A stretch of 64,000 nt of DNA from Todiramphus chloris collaris. Taxonomy: Eukaryota > Chordata > Aves > Coraciiformes > Alcedinidae. Under the pieces are notes generated by a model. That model worked only from the letters and a program-made list of their open reading frames with translations. It made no database searches and was not told the DNA's origin. Below are positions 49,481 through 61,431 of this stretch, piece by piece. A program made the position numbers and the translations under genes. Location of the stretch: the NCBI GenBank assembly GCA_025345505.1, contig JANVCC010000130.1, positions 3,446,453 through 3,510,452 of the forward strand, written 5' to 3'. Each line of letters starts with the position of its first letter. Positions within the stretch are counted from its first letter, which is position 1.

Positions 49481-52400
49481 ATTAATGTTTTGGTCCTCTC
49501 ATAGCTTTGGAGCATCCTGTTGGGATTCCTTGGAAGCACTGAAAATTACAGTGGCATCTAAACATTATCAAGGACATTCTGCTGTCAAGTGCTTCTTCAG
49601 CTTAGGGAGTATCCATCACCAGGAACACAGGTGCAGGAGCAGAAGAGCAAAGGACCTCACAAGTCTGCTGGTGCAGAGTGGTGTCCAATGGCATCTCCGT
49701 GGATAATGATGTGAATTACCATAGTCTCAATTTCAAAAAGGTTATTATGGTTTTTACCCATTGCATAACCCTGTTCAGTCCTCTGTGTTCTGAAAAATCA
49801 AGGACTGCTGCTACCTCTCAGTAGTCATTTGTTCCCATCTGCTCCCTTGAACCTTTCCAAATCTGGGAAACCATCAGTGTGATTGTTCAGATACTTATGC
49901 TTGCACTAAAGCAGCTGTGAAGGAAGAAGACCTTGTAGTGCTGTTGTTGTTTTTTGTTTCGTTGGGGTTTTTTTGTTTGTTTGTTTTGCTTTTTGGGTGT
50001 TTTGGGGGTTTTTTTTTTAAGTGATTATTAACTCTTGTAGAGGGCAGCTCATATAACTTGAGTGTGGGAAGTGATTTACAGTTTCCATCTACTCATTACT
50101 GTGAAATGCTGACCTGCAAATTTCACAGGCGTTCCCACAACCTCTGAAGAACTACTCCAGCAGGATATAAATACAGCCGTTCCCTCTGCTGTCTGTGGTA
50201 CTGAAGTAGCTTTTCAGCTTATCAGCAAGGAAAGCAGTGTACACATTGCACTGGGAAACCAGAGATCTCATATCTTCAAAATTATACACACTTGCATGAA
50301 AATTACCTAGACCAGGACTATGATTTCAGGCCTATTTTCTCGTTGCACTTCATCTATACAATCCAAGGATTTAAATGGGATTTTACTGAACCTGTGCTGA
50401 CTCTTCAGTGTAGAGAAACTTCCTATGTGAATCAGCTATTGCTGCAGTGATTTTGCCCTCTAGATATTGAGATTTATCTTACCCATACTGGCTCAGATAA
50501 TGTGTCATATTCATCCTGTGCTGGTGTTGCATCCTCATGGTAAGTCTTGAAATAATAACATGCCTGAGCTAATCAGAAGAACATAACTCCCTTCAGCAGT
50601 AGCAGAGTTAAAGAAAAAAGGGCAGCATGGTACCCATGTCTGTTCTTTCAGTGACCCTGGTTTTTTTCTGCCTATGTTACCATTTCTGGTAAACACCTTT
50701 GCACTTTTCCCTGCATGACACCTTCAACTTTCAATAGGTTCCCATTAAAATCCACAGTTACTTTTACACTATTTTCCTCCAAAATCACAATAACGCCATC
50801 AGTCCTGTGGCATTCCCAAAATCCTTGACTCTGTCACAGCAGCTCTCTGGCCATTGTTATCGAGCTCTTCATTGCTGTGTCGCAGCCCTGCTCACTCAGG
50901 GTAGCAACTGTGGTTTTCTTTTGTGTTTGTACAACACTTAGCACAGTGGAGTCCTAGTTCAGAATTAGGCAGGATGGATAGATCCTCCCACGTTACAAAA
51001 AACAAAAAATAATTACATTGAAAAGAAGGAAAACGTACAGCAGAAATAGCTGCATTGTCAATTGATGCAAGTCAGAAGGATGGTATTAAATCTACCCTCC
51101 TACAGCATTCTAGAGTTAATTTGGGGTCTGTGGGATTTTTAAGAAGAAACACAGCCTACTTTTCTGAATAATTAGACAAAAGGATTTTGGTAAAATGTAC
51201 TAAACATACAGAAAGTACAAAAAAAAAAAAAAGATTAAAATTTAACTAAATTAAAAGCTTGAATAAGCATTTGGGGGGATGGGAGAGAATCTCTGCTCCT
51301 TCTGAATTTACATAAACCCTTTTAATTAGGGTTCTTAATTGAAGTCCCAAGGTAACTCCAAACATTTTCTTTGGGAGAATGGAAGAAGTTAAATGCTGAA
51401 TTCTGGCTTAGTGACCGTATTTACTGAAATTAATCCTGTTTTTTATGAGAGAGACAACACATACACATATGTAGTTGAGCACAAGGAAATCTGAAAGAGC
51501 TGAGAAAGACTGCCATCTCTAAGGGTGCTCGAGGAATGTGCCTTGCACTGGACACCAGGGCATCCCTTCACTTTGTGTCCTGGCAGGCTTTTGCAGATGC
51601 AAAGAGGAACAGTTGGGTTTGCTCTGGGTCTTTTTTTCAGTTCTCTCTCCCTTTTCCCATTGCATGTCTGAGAAAGAGAGATTCATTTATGAAGTCCTCA
51701 AATATGGAGATCCCTGATGTGGCTTTTTGGGAGACACTTGAACTAAAACCAGTGAGTGAAACTGGAGCAAGAAGGACCTCCGCCATCCATGTGTGAGGGT
51801 CCTGATCAAGAATCAGACTCTGGTGGACATGAGGGGGATCCCAAAACTGTGTTGATGAGACAAGACAGTACTTGCCAAAGGAGAGCTCCAAGCTTTGTCT
51901 GAATGAAGTTTAGCAGAGAGGTAGGGAAGGGGAAATGATGTGGTAAAAATGCCATACAGGACATTGGACTTACCTAACAACTCCTACAGAGGCTGTTATT
52001 TATTTTTCCTATATATAGGTTGTTTTCCTGTTTTTCAGGCTTATACTGTGTTTTGTTTTTCTCACCTGAGCTTCATGTAAAAACTCACTGAAGCAAAAAC
52101 TGAAAATCCAGTTACTACTGGCTTTGCCAACAGACAGTTATTCTTCCCCAGTGAATATTTAAATATATTTCCTTATAAAGGAAAAAGATCCAGAAGAGAC
52201 TGTGAGGGAGTGTAGTTCCTTATTACCCTGTAGCCTAGAGGTAAGGGCTGGGCTGACCATCTTGATCTTAAGAAGGGGAAGGAGAACGTCCCTGAAATAA
52301 ATTTCCTTTAGGAATGTCCTTTTCACTGAAGCATAGTGGTGAATCTCCCTCCATGAATCCTGTCAGATCTATTCCATTTTGTCAGGAAAGGCGTCAGTAA

Positions 52401-55400
52401 ATGGAGATGCAGATCACATGTTCAGGCCCAGTGGAAGGAAAACGTAGCCTAGCCTTATATCTGAAACTAGTTTGATAGCAAATCAAGCCCATATCACTAA
52501 AGCTTGGAGCTACAGGCAGGATGTGCAATGGAGATGGGCAGCTCTCTTTCTGAAACTTCAAGAGACATACATACTGCCACAAGAGGTAGCTACTAAATTC
52601 CCTGTGTTTGAGGATACAGAGCCCTGGCATCTGCAGGGTGGGGTCCTGAGATCTCTGCTATAAGAAACAGGGTAAATAAGCATGATTTAAACTCTGATTT
52701 CTGTGGCTAGACTTTTCTGCTACCCAAGCTAGTTTCCCTAGCAATGATCATCATTCCGATATCACTACCCAACACCACCAGCACACCACTATCAGCAGTG
52801 CAAATATACCTTCTGTAGCAATGTGCTTGCAGAACCACATACTGTGCAAAGGAAAAATTAATCTTGCTTGAAGTATGGCTCTGTAACACCATATCTGTTC
52901 TTATGACGGCCCAAATCGCTCCCTTCTCACATAGAGGCAGACATGAGAACCATGTTCACACCAGCACAAGTCTCTGCAACAGGATAACCAGATGCACGTA
53001 GCACTATTCCCAGGCTGAATGGCCTTCTTCTCAGCTGTCCCCAGCTCTCTCCTGCCATTTCCAAATCTGCTACTGGCTTGGAAAGCACTTGCCCTGTACT
53101 CCACAGATTTGTGTACATACCTCCTATGAAAGACGAGAAAAAGAAGGATCTCAGCACGCAGGAAGAGAAGTTGTTCCTCTAATGAAGTTTTCACTACAGC
53201 AAAAAGATCAGTAACAGTTTTCTCCAGTAGCTTTGTTAACAGTGAAGAAGAGAGGATGGAGGAGCCAGCACTGCTGCCTTTGTATGGTTAAAAAGGCCAT
53301 CAACCTCTGATGGGGGGAAGGAAACTGGAAGCCATGCTGTGATGATCTAGCGCTCATAAAACCTTTGGGTTGCTAGAGAACTGATGATCAGCACAGTGAG
53401 AGCTGTGAACAGCAAAGCAGCATCACAGAAAATGCAAGTGCTGAAACATGGCTACTGTGTCTGTAAGTGCATATCCTGGGCTTCAAGAGATTCAGCAACT
53501 TTAGGGAGGGGTTCCCTGGGTTAATCCAGGGTAGCGGCTGCTGGTTTGTCTGCAAAATAATGTGGGGAAATTCCTTTCTTTGCCCCGTGGCCCCAACTAT
53601 GAGATGTGACACTAGGGTAGGTTGGGTGGAGGTGGGCAAGGCAGACCTGTGGTATTTGCCAGCAGAGCACTAAATTACTGCAATATCATTATCTGACAGA
53701 AATATATAGAGATGCTCTTCTGTCACAGCAAAGGGGGAGTGGATAATTGCACCACAGGGACATATCTAGGATCTAGCCATTTGTAGCTAATCAGAATTCT
53801 TCATCTTATGGGTAAACTTTTATTTCCTTTATGACAAGAGGAAAAATTGACTTAGGATACAGCCAGGAGATAGAGTAAACACACCAGTTTGGGAGGCCTG
53901 TGGATGCAAGCTAAGAAGTGTGTGATGGAATCATTTGGCAAGCTCGTTTTGAGGTAGAAATGCTGAGTGCAGGAAGTCTGCTGCTGCTCTTAATGTTGAG
54001 AGTGGTCAATGCATCTCTCACTATGTCTCTGAGATGGATTGTATTTTAATAGCCTTGGCTTCCATAGTGAACAAGCTTAATGCTCCACCTGACAGATGAT
54101 GCTTTGCTGGAAGGCTGGCAGCTCCTGCCAAAGCAGCATCTTGCTGAGGTAGAAGTGTGGTGTCAGCAGCAGTGTAGAGTCCAGCTCAAGGTGTCCATCT
54201 CTCTTGTACACACACACACAGAGCCTGTCTCCTGAACGTGTTATCAGATGGAGAAGGAAAGCAGCAAAGTCCTACTTAACAGGCACAGATGGCTGGTGCT
54301 ATAGCCCTTCACAGCCTAACTGCTACAGCTGGAGTTTCAATTCCAATGAGGATCGTGGTGGAAAGTGGCCTCCTCTGTCCACACAGGAGAGGCTGAAATC
54401 AGGACAAAGCCAAAAGCAGAAGGTGCCCTGCAAAGTCTTCATCTGCCATGCAGGACATCACAGCCATTTCCCTAGCTGAGCCCATTCTCACTGGGAGCAT
54501 TTTCTCTATGGTGGAGTTCCCTCAGCAGTAACCTACTGTAGCATGCCAGGAATAATATTTTCCTGTTACCACCCCAGAGAGCCTTCACGGACCAAAGGGA
54601 ATAAGTTTCTGCTGAGAAAGGAGGATAGAGTGTTGATCCAGTGTGTAGTATTCATGACCTGCAGTGTGAATCACAGGCACGTGAAACATCATCGATCTCT
54701 CCTGCCTGCTGGGCATCACTAGTGTTTATTTCCTCTCCCTAGAACTGAATTTCTTGCTACAGGAGTTTGGAGGCAAATAGCATGGAAATAGCAAAGAGAA
54801 ATCCAAGAGTTGCCAGGTTAACTACCTTTTGTATTCTTATGATTGACAGGTTTATGAAATACTTCTAGACATCTAAGAAGCCTGGAGCAAGGCTCTTACA
54901 ATGAGTGTTATTATGGGGAAAAAAAGTAAATTAATCTTGCTCATATATTCACAGAGACCTGCAGCCTTACTCTCAATTATTTATTTATTATCCTAATTTC
55001 CTGAGGAAACAAGCCTTATGAAATTGTCCTTTTGCCTGCTGCTTCCCCACCTCCTTCCCTGCATAGCTTTAAGTCATTGTTTAATTTCAGTGAACCTTTA
55101 AGGAGGTTTCAGAGATATGAAACTCCTATGCCTTTTTAAGTATTGGGGCCGGATAGAGGAAAGGGATCCAAATCAATGTCATCATAGAAGAAACGGTTTC
55201 AAAGTGGGCTCTACAGTTCTCTGCTTTGCTCAGCTTGCCCATGCAGGTCTGCTGCAGGATGATCTTCCCTCTGCCTAGCTGCCAAATTAGGGACATGGGA
55301 GGGGAATGTCAGTCTCATGGTGCTGTCAAGGGTGTGGGCAGGCTATGGAAAGCCATGTAAGCCATGACACATTATAGGAATTGGGAAGGCAGGGAGTTAG

Positions 55401-55964
55401 TTAGTGGGGGATGCACAGAAGCAGATGTATAAATGCAGGTGAAATAGGGCTTTACTATTCCTGCCGTTCTCAGTGCATAGTATTTGGGGTGCTGTCAACA
55501 GCACTAGCTGCATCTTAAAAGGACGAGCACAGGCTAAAAGACAGTCCCTACCCCAAAGAACTGCCCACCAAAAGCTTGCCTGACATTTTTGTGGAATGAT
55601 TTAGACCTTCAATGCAAAGTTTAAGATCATCATTGATCGAAATCATCTAAAGAAACCTGTTGGCTTCAGCTGGGCTGTTTCCCAAATCAGGCACAAGGTT
55701 GCATACCTTGCTGAGTCGAAGACTTGCAGAGTGAAGTGAGGAGGAATTGTGGTAATTAGCCCACACAGGCATAAGTGGCCATTAATCCTATTTGGATGCC
55801 TGGGGTAGCAAAGGCCTGTGCAGTTAAATAGCATGTTGCTAGTTCCAGTAACAATTTAGGGAAGTACAGGGCAATATTTCAGATAATGAGGCAATCTTAT
55901 CTACCTGTCGAAAGTAAAACCTGAAAATTTTAAGGACCTTATTGTATTTTGCCTGAAAGAAAAA
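49481..55964. other. Unannotated stretch
   Basis: About 6.5 kb without a recognised gene. It holds a T/G-rich block at about 49945-50021, a 14-A run at 51219-51232 and a short CA run near 54210. Bases 54950-55130 are AT-rich and contain the palindrome TTCCTGAGGAA and several TTAT words, an enhancer-like texture only. Confidence 0.45.
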
Positions 55965-56170
55965 AAGGAACTAGAAGAGACTTGATTGATGTATTCATAA
56001 TTATATGAGAAATAGTGAAAACTAATCAGTCTGTGCTTTTTATATTGTCACATAATGCAAGAACAAGGGGACTCTTAAAATGTAAATTAATAAGCAGTAC
56101 ATTTAGCATTCAAATGTATTTAGTGAATCGTGTTACAATTACAGTATATATAAATAATCCACCAATTTCC
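55965..56170 (+). mobile_element. Ancient CR1 (amniote/L3-like) fragment
   Basis: Nucleotide similarity to the old amniote CR1 ORF2 C-terminus is clear. 'ttgattgatgtattcataat' stands for the 'gatagaggtctataaaatc' block. 'cacataatgcaagaacaagg' then 'ggactc', 'aaattaataagcagtacatt' and 'aatgtatttagtg' follow in the expected order and spacing. No useful frame remains. The preservation of long words in so old an element is notable. Confidence 0.68.
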
Positions 56171-56479
56171 ATAAAACTATCTGATAAAATTCGCCCATAA
56201 CAATAGTTCATTTCCCAATTCACTTTTCATTATTTGAAATCCTTTAGAAACCCAAGGGAAGCTGTGGGCTGGGGATTGTAAAAGGCTGTATATTTAGAAC
56301 AAATCCGAGGAGCGGACTGACTTGTGCAGCACGTACTCCCCTTCAGAAATTCACAGCCCTAGGAAGTTAAGGACACTAATGCAGAGTCTGGCTAAAACGA
56401 AGGGAAAAAAGAGCCCATACTGGATAATTTTATGACCATTAGTAACATTTGTATCTATACAAGCTAAGATAATTATAAT
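56171..56479. other. Spacer, possibly interior of the same old CR1
   Basis: AT-rich DNA with no clear similarity of its own. Its length would fit the interval expected between the two flanking CR1 words if they are one element. Confidence 0.35.
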
Positions 56480-56550
56480 GGTAATCATATCTCATGCTTC
56501 AGAGCCTAAAGTGATTGCCTGCAGAGGCCAGGGAAGCCTTGGAGAGTTTC
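56480..56550 (+). mobile_element. Possible old CR1 3' region
   Basis: 'atatctcatgcttcagagcc' followed by 'gaggccagggaag' resembles the 'tcatgcttcagggc...gtcaggaag' words of the old amniote CR1 3' untranslated region, also seen at 58.5 kb. Short and uncertain. Confidence 0.35.
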
Positions 56551-58439
56551 CATTGAAAGGAAGATTAGAAATGCCTAAGATTATTTAATTTGGTCATATT
56601 GGACATAGCAGAAAGAAGATACTTATTTCCCCTTTTAAAAGCTTTCCCTTTCTCCTTTCTGAATTGGTTTCTTCCCTGTTGGCTTGACCTGTAACCTGGT
56701 ATTCCCATCAGCATCTTCTTTTTTTTTTTTTTTTGCCTTTCCCATCTATTTTGTTCCTGAATCTTGCTGGTTTTTCCCAGATATGTTTTCCAGTGTCTCA
56801 GCCCCTTCCTCTTGTGCTTGTCTCATTCATCCCCAAGGATATCACCCCTCCAGTGTGAAAAGGCTATCCTTTCATCCAGCATCCTTGACCAGACTTCATT
56901 ATCAATCCATGTTCTGACTTTGCTGCTCCTCAAATGGCATCAGCTTGTCTCTTCTCTTTGCATGCGAGTATCTCCCTCCATCATGACAGCATTTTCCAAC
57001 AAGCTTCTCCAGGCTGTCAGTACCTTTGTATCACAATTTTTTCACTAAGTCCCATCGGAATCATGATACTAGTATCAAGCAGGACAGTCTCATTTTACAG
57101 ATTATTCACTGTTAAAGGACCTAAAGGAAGTGAATAAGGAATCAGAAATGCCTTATGTTGCCCTTTAAGCATTGCAAAAATTGCTTGAGATCTGATCACC
57201 TGGTCTCTTCCTCCTTTCCCATTCTTCTGCCTTTTTGCACCTTCATTGCACAATGATCTCAAGTGGGGCCAGAATCAGATAACCTCTCAAAATGAATTTT
57301 AGACAACTCCACAAAGAAAGGTCTCCACTGATTTCAGTGAATCAAGATGTGCAATAACAGGTATAAGAGAATGCCAGCAATCAACCCTAGATGAAGAGGA
57401 CGTGGTCATTGTCCATACTTACAAAGAAATGAGATAGGGAAGAATTTATGTCCTTTTATTACTCTGTGCCACCTACTCATGGTGAAGCAAGACAGTGAAG
57501 AATAATGGACAACAAAGGGCTGCTATTTCCCCCTCCATGCAAGGAGGATGGAAGTACAGACAGAGATTTTATTGCCTCCTGTCACACAATATCTGAGCTC
57601 TTGAATCCTGTTGGTGGTATTTTAAGGAAATTTCGGCCCCTGGTTACTCTCTCACTAGGAGCAACAAACAGGTTGTGATTTTTTGAGGCTGTGTGTGCAC
57701 AGCAAGATAAAGGAGCAGGCCATGGACACATTGATCCCTTTGAGCCGTTTGCTTTCTGCCTTAGCTTTTAGCTATGGTTTCATATGAGCTCAAATGATCA
57801 ACTCTGTGCTTAAGAGCAGAAGAGCTGTTGATAGGCCTGGATCATACTTCATGCATTTAAATGCCCTGAAGAGGAGCCTGGTCACACACGTGAGGTGCTG
57901 AGCAAGCCTGGGGCTCCTCCTCTGCAAACTGTGGTGTCAGCCTCCTCATGCAGGTCTGCAGACATTGATGATCAGCAATGCTGCTCTGGAAAGAGGGTAG
58001 GGGTGACAGCTTAGCTGACAGCACATACGTACCATGGGATGTCACCCAGCTCTTGGTCTGCTCCTGCATACACTGCTCCTGAGCTGGAGTTTATCCCAAA
58101 GCTGTGACTGAATCCCGAGCCCAGGTGCTTGAGAGAGCTCTGAGAAATGTATTTTCCCTGTGAGTGAGGTAGTTCACTTTGGACACTTCAGAAGAAAAAT
58201 AATAGTTTGAGACTCAGAGGCAGCTGCAATAAAGGTACAGAGAATTACAAATGGCAAAAGGAAGACCGAGAAAGCACTGCTAGTCAGCCTTTTTGGTAAT
58301 CAAAAATAAATTGGTGGCCATTGGATGAAATTACAAAGCAACACATTGTGAGTGGGTGAAAGGTCATAGTGTTTACAAAATGTATAATTAAACTACAATA
58401 TTCACTGTTGCAGAGATTGAGAGGTACAGCTCCCAGGTT
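56551..58439. other. Unannotated stretch
   Basis: A 16-T run lies at 56719-56734. Overlapping frames at 56.68-57.14 kb have no domain. Nothing else was recognised. Confidence 0.5.
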
Positions 58440-58671
58440 CTAGAAGTGATTCAGCATTTATATAAATAAAAAGAACATCTGCAAGGACACTAGCTAAATA
58501 CAATTACAATGGCTATCAATCCTCATGCTTCAGGGCATGGTTACCTGCTGAGGTCAGGAAGAAATTTCTTCATGGTATAGCACTAAAAAGTAAAATGCAT
58601 TATTGGTCATTGATGGGTATTGGATACCTTATTAGATGGTCCTTTAATCTGTTCCACTGTGCAGTTCTTTA
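58440..58671 (+). mobile_element. Ancient CR1 (amniote/L3-like) 3' end
   Basis: It contains the signature words of the old amniote CR1 3' untranslated region in order: 'cctcatgcttcagggcat', 'aggtcaggaagaaatttctt', then 'ttagatggtcctttaatctg' and 'cagttctt'. The last two match the characteristic end that reads roughly 'agatggaccattggtctg...cagttctta'. The 3' limit is therefore well placed near 58671, while the 5' limit is approximate. It is noncoding. Confidence 0.7.
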
Positions 58672-60274
58672 TTCCCTCGTATCACAAATCAGTGAAGCAT
58701 TTAGGTGTGTGCTTAAATTCCATTTTGGAATCAATAGAACTTAAGTATGTGCATAACTGTAAGTGCATGATTAAGTGCTTTCCAGAATAGGTATATTAAG
58801 CAGCTACTTAATTTTTTAGAGATGTTGAAGTGGTTTTTGATACTGGACTGATGTTCCCATGCCCAAGTCACACACACACAACCAGCAGAACTTACTGTAT
58901 CTCATAAATTATCAGCTGACTTTGAAGAAACTCCATACAACAATGTGGTTCTAAGAAACTTCAGCCTTTCATCTCAAAACCCCATATATTTGTGACTATA
59001 GGTCTAAGAGTTCACTCATAGAGATAATCCAATATGCACACAGACATAATCACTCTGGTCTAAAATAGTTAGTGTCTTCATCTTTTGGCTTTCTTTGGTG
59101 AGGGAGTGAGCTCTGCTATCCACTATAGTCTCCTCCCTTGTATTTCCATCCTACTAGTTCGTCTTGCAGTCCTAGGTAAGGCAGCAGCCAGGCACTGAAG
59201 ATCTCTTTGAAGATTTAAGTTTGCTTTTAAACTTTGAAGACCATCCCTTTGTATCCTCATTTCTTATAAGAGGAGATATCATTTAATCCCAACAATCTTC
59301 CGCAGTCAGTAGCAGGGCTCTGAATACAGGGAAAAACAGCACTGATCTCATCTATCTATGGAACTGGGACATGGTGGACATTCTCCACATGGAAATGGGT
59401 TTCACTTGGAGAAGGTCCTATGGAAGTATAAACATAAGGTTCAGTATTGTTGACAGTCCTTCTCAAACATTGCTGGCAGATGGTTAAACACTTGACAGAT
59501 ACAGGAGACCAGGGCAGCTGATGTGGCTGAAGGATAAATGTTACCAAAACCCCAAGTTCTTGCACCCTGTAGTGTTACTCAGTTAAAAAGTCTACTTAAA
59601 ATATTGCCGTAATGGTGGGAGAGGTTCCTCTCCTGTGGTTCTGTCTTCCCTGTTTTCCTCACTGGACCAATTGCTCCTTGCAGAGTGGCTGCAGCAACTC
59701 ACCAGGGGAATCTGGGAGAGCTTCAGCAATGTGCAGCAGGTGGTAATTCTTCCTTCCAAAGGCTGAGCGTTCAGCCTGAGCAGTGCTTGTAGGAACCTAC
59801 ATGCTGAGATCAAGGGAACGTTTCCAATGACTTATGGAGGAGCTGAAACTAGACCTTTACAGAATACTAAATAATTAAATCAGACCTCATGTAGAGGCAA
59901 AATAGACCTCTAACGCTTAAGAATTGCCACTTAATAGCACACAGAAAGACATAATTTTCAGTCTGTATAGGTAGATATTATAGATCCATGCTAATAAGGA
60001 AAACCATAAATCGAGGGATTTTTCTTAAACAGCTTTTCTTCCTCTGATTGCTAAGCATAAAAGTAAAGAAGTTGTCTGGTGTAGTCAGACATAAGTCTTG
60101 AATTGCTATTTGCTTCCAGCTTCATTGAAGATAAAATTTAAACTGCTTAGTTTAAATGCACAATCTTAGATACCTATAAAAGACTGACTTGCAGAGAGTG
60201 CTAAGCAGATGCTTTCTGACAGTCTGTTCTAAAGTAATCTCTAGTTCAGAGTTCAGAAGGTACCCAGCCTGGTA
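58672..60274. other. Unannotated stretch
   Basis: AT-rich DNA with a short CA run near 58870. No gene was recognised. Confidence 0.5.
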
Positions 60275-61431
60275 CCTGACCAAACTGGTAAGCTTCTATG
60301 ATGATAACTGGCTTGGTCAATACAGGGATAGTAGTGAGTATTGTCTATGTAGACGTTAGTAAGTCTGACAGCACTGTCTCCCATAAAATCCTCATAGATG
60401 AGCTGTTGAAAAATGGTCTGTGTGAGCAGTGAGGTAGATTGAAAACTGCCTGAATGTCTGGGACCAGAGAGTTACGATCAGTGGACCAAAGTCTAGTTGG
60501 AAGCCAGTAACTAGCAGTGTCCCCCAGTGGTCAGTACTGGGTATGATCCTGTTTAACATCTTCATTAATGATCTGGACAATAAAGCAGAGTGTACCCTTA
60601 GAGAGTTTGCAAAACTGGGAGGAGTGGCTGATGCACCAGAAGGTTGCTCTCCCATGGAAAGCAACTTTGACATACTGGAGGCATGGAATAACAGGAACCT
60701 CAAGTTCAGAACCTGAAGTTCTACATGTTATCCCAGGCACCATTAAATTCTGGGGGTGACCTAGCTAGAAATCAGTGTGTCAGAAAAGGACCTGGGGGTC
60801 CTGGTAGGCATCAAGTTGAACATAAACCAGCACTATGTCCTTGCAGAAAAGAAGGCTAATGGTATCCTGGGCTGCATTAGGAAGAACATTGCCAGCAGGT
60901 TGATGGAGGTAATCCTTCTATTCTACTCAGCACTGGTGAGGCCACACCTGGAGTGCTGGGTACAGCTGTGGGCTCCTCAATACAAGAGAGGCATTGGCAC
61001 ACTGGAGAGAGTCCAGTGAAGTCTGCTAAGATGATTATGGGACTGGAGCACCTAATATATGAGGAAAGGCTGAGGGAGCTGGGACTGTTTAGCCTGGAGA
61101 AGAGAAGGCTCAGGTGGGATCTCTTCAATGTATGTAAAAACCTGAAAGAAGGGTGCAAAGAAGTTAAACCCTTTTTTCAGTGGTGCCCAGTGAAACAAGG
61201 GGCAATGGGCGTTAACTGAAACACAGGAGGGTCCCTCTGAACATTAGAAAACAGATTGTACTGGCACAGGTCACACAGGGTGATTGTGCAGTCTCCATCC
61301 TTGGAGATATTCAAAGGCTGTCTGGACATGGTCCTGGGGAACCCACTCTAGGTGGCTCTACTTGAATAAGGGCATTGGACAAGATGACCTTCAGATGTCA
61401 CTTCCAATCTCAGCCATTCTATGATTCCGTC
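60275..61431 (+). mobile_element. CR1 LINE, RT domain to 3' end
   Basis: This is the longest continuous CR1 copy here apart from the one at 1.0 kb. It starts within the RT domain, runs through the ORF2 C-terminus and ends in a CR1 tail at 'cattctatgattccgtcat'. It is 5'-truncated. Several small deletions, frameshifts and stops make it inactive. Divergence is moderate, comparable to the copy at 1.0 kb. Confidence 0.93.
60281..61215 (+). pseudogene. CR1 reverse-transcriptase remnant lacking the catalytic aspartates
   Basis: A first frame reads MITGLVNTGIVVSIVYVDVS, then SHKILIDELLKNGLCEQ, to a stop at about 60431. After a frameshift comes IENCLNVWDQRVTISGPKSS, then PVTSSVPQWSVLGMILFNIF and INDLDNKAECTLREFAKLGG. 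There the usual FADDTKLGG reads FAKLGG. Three codons (Asp-Asp-Thr) are missing in frame at 60611/60612, and PQG has become PQW. Another frame from 60777 gives [33 protein letters not shown] and [20 protein letters not shown]. The C-terminal part continues across stops with [16 protein letters not shown] dead copy. Confidence 0.9.

Noticed and set aside
49945-50021. G-quadruplex candidate in T/G-rich DNA
   Set aside because: Only three G runs of three or more with long T loops; does not meet the four-run requirement.
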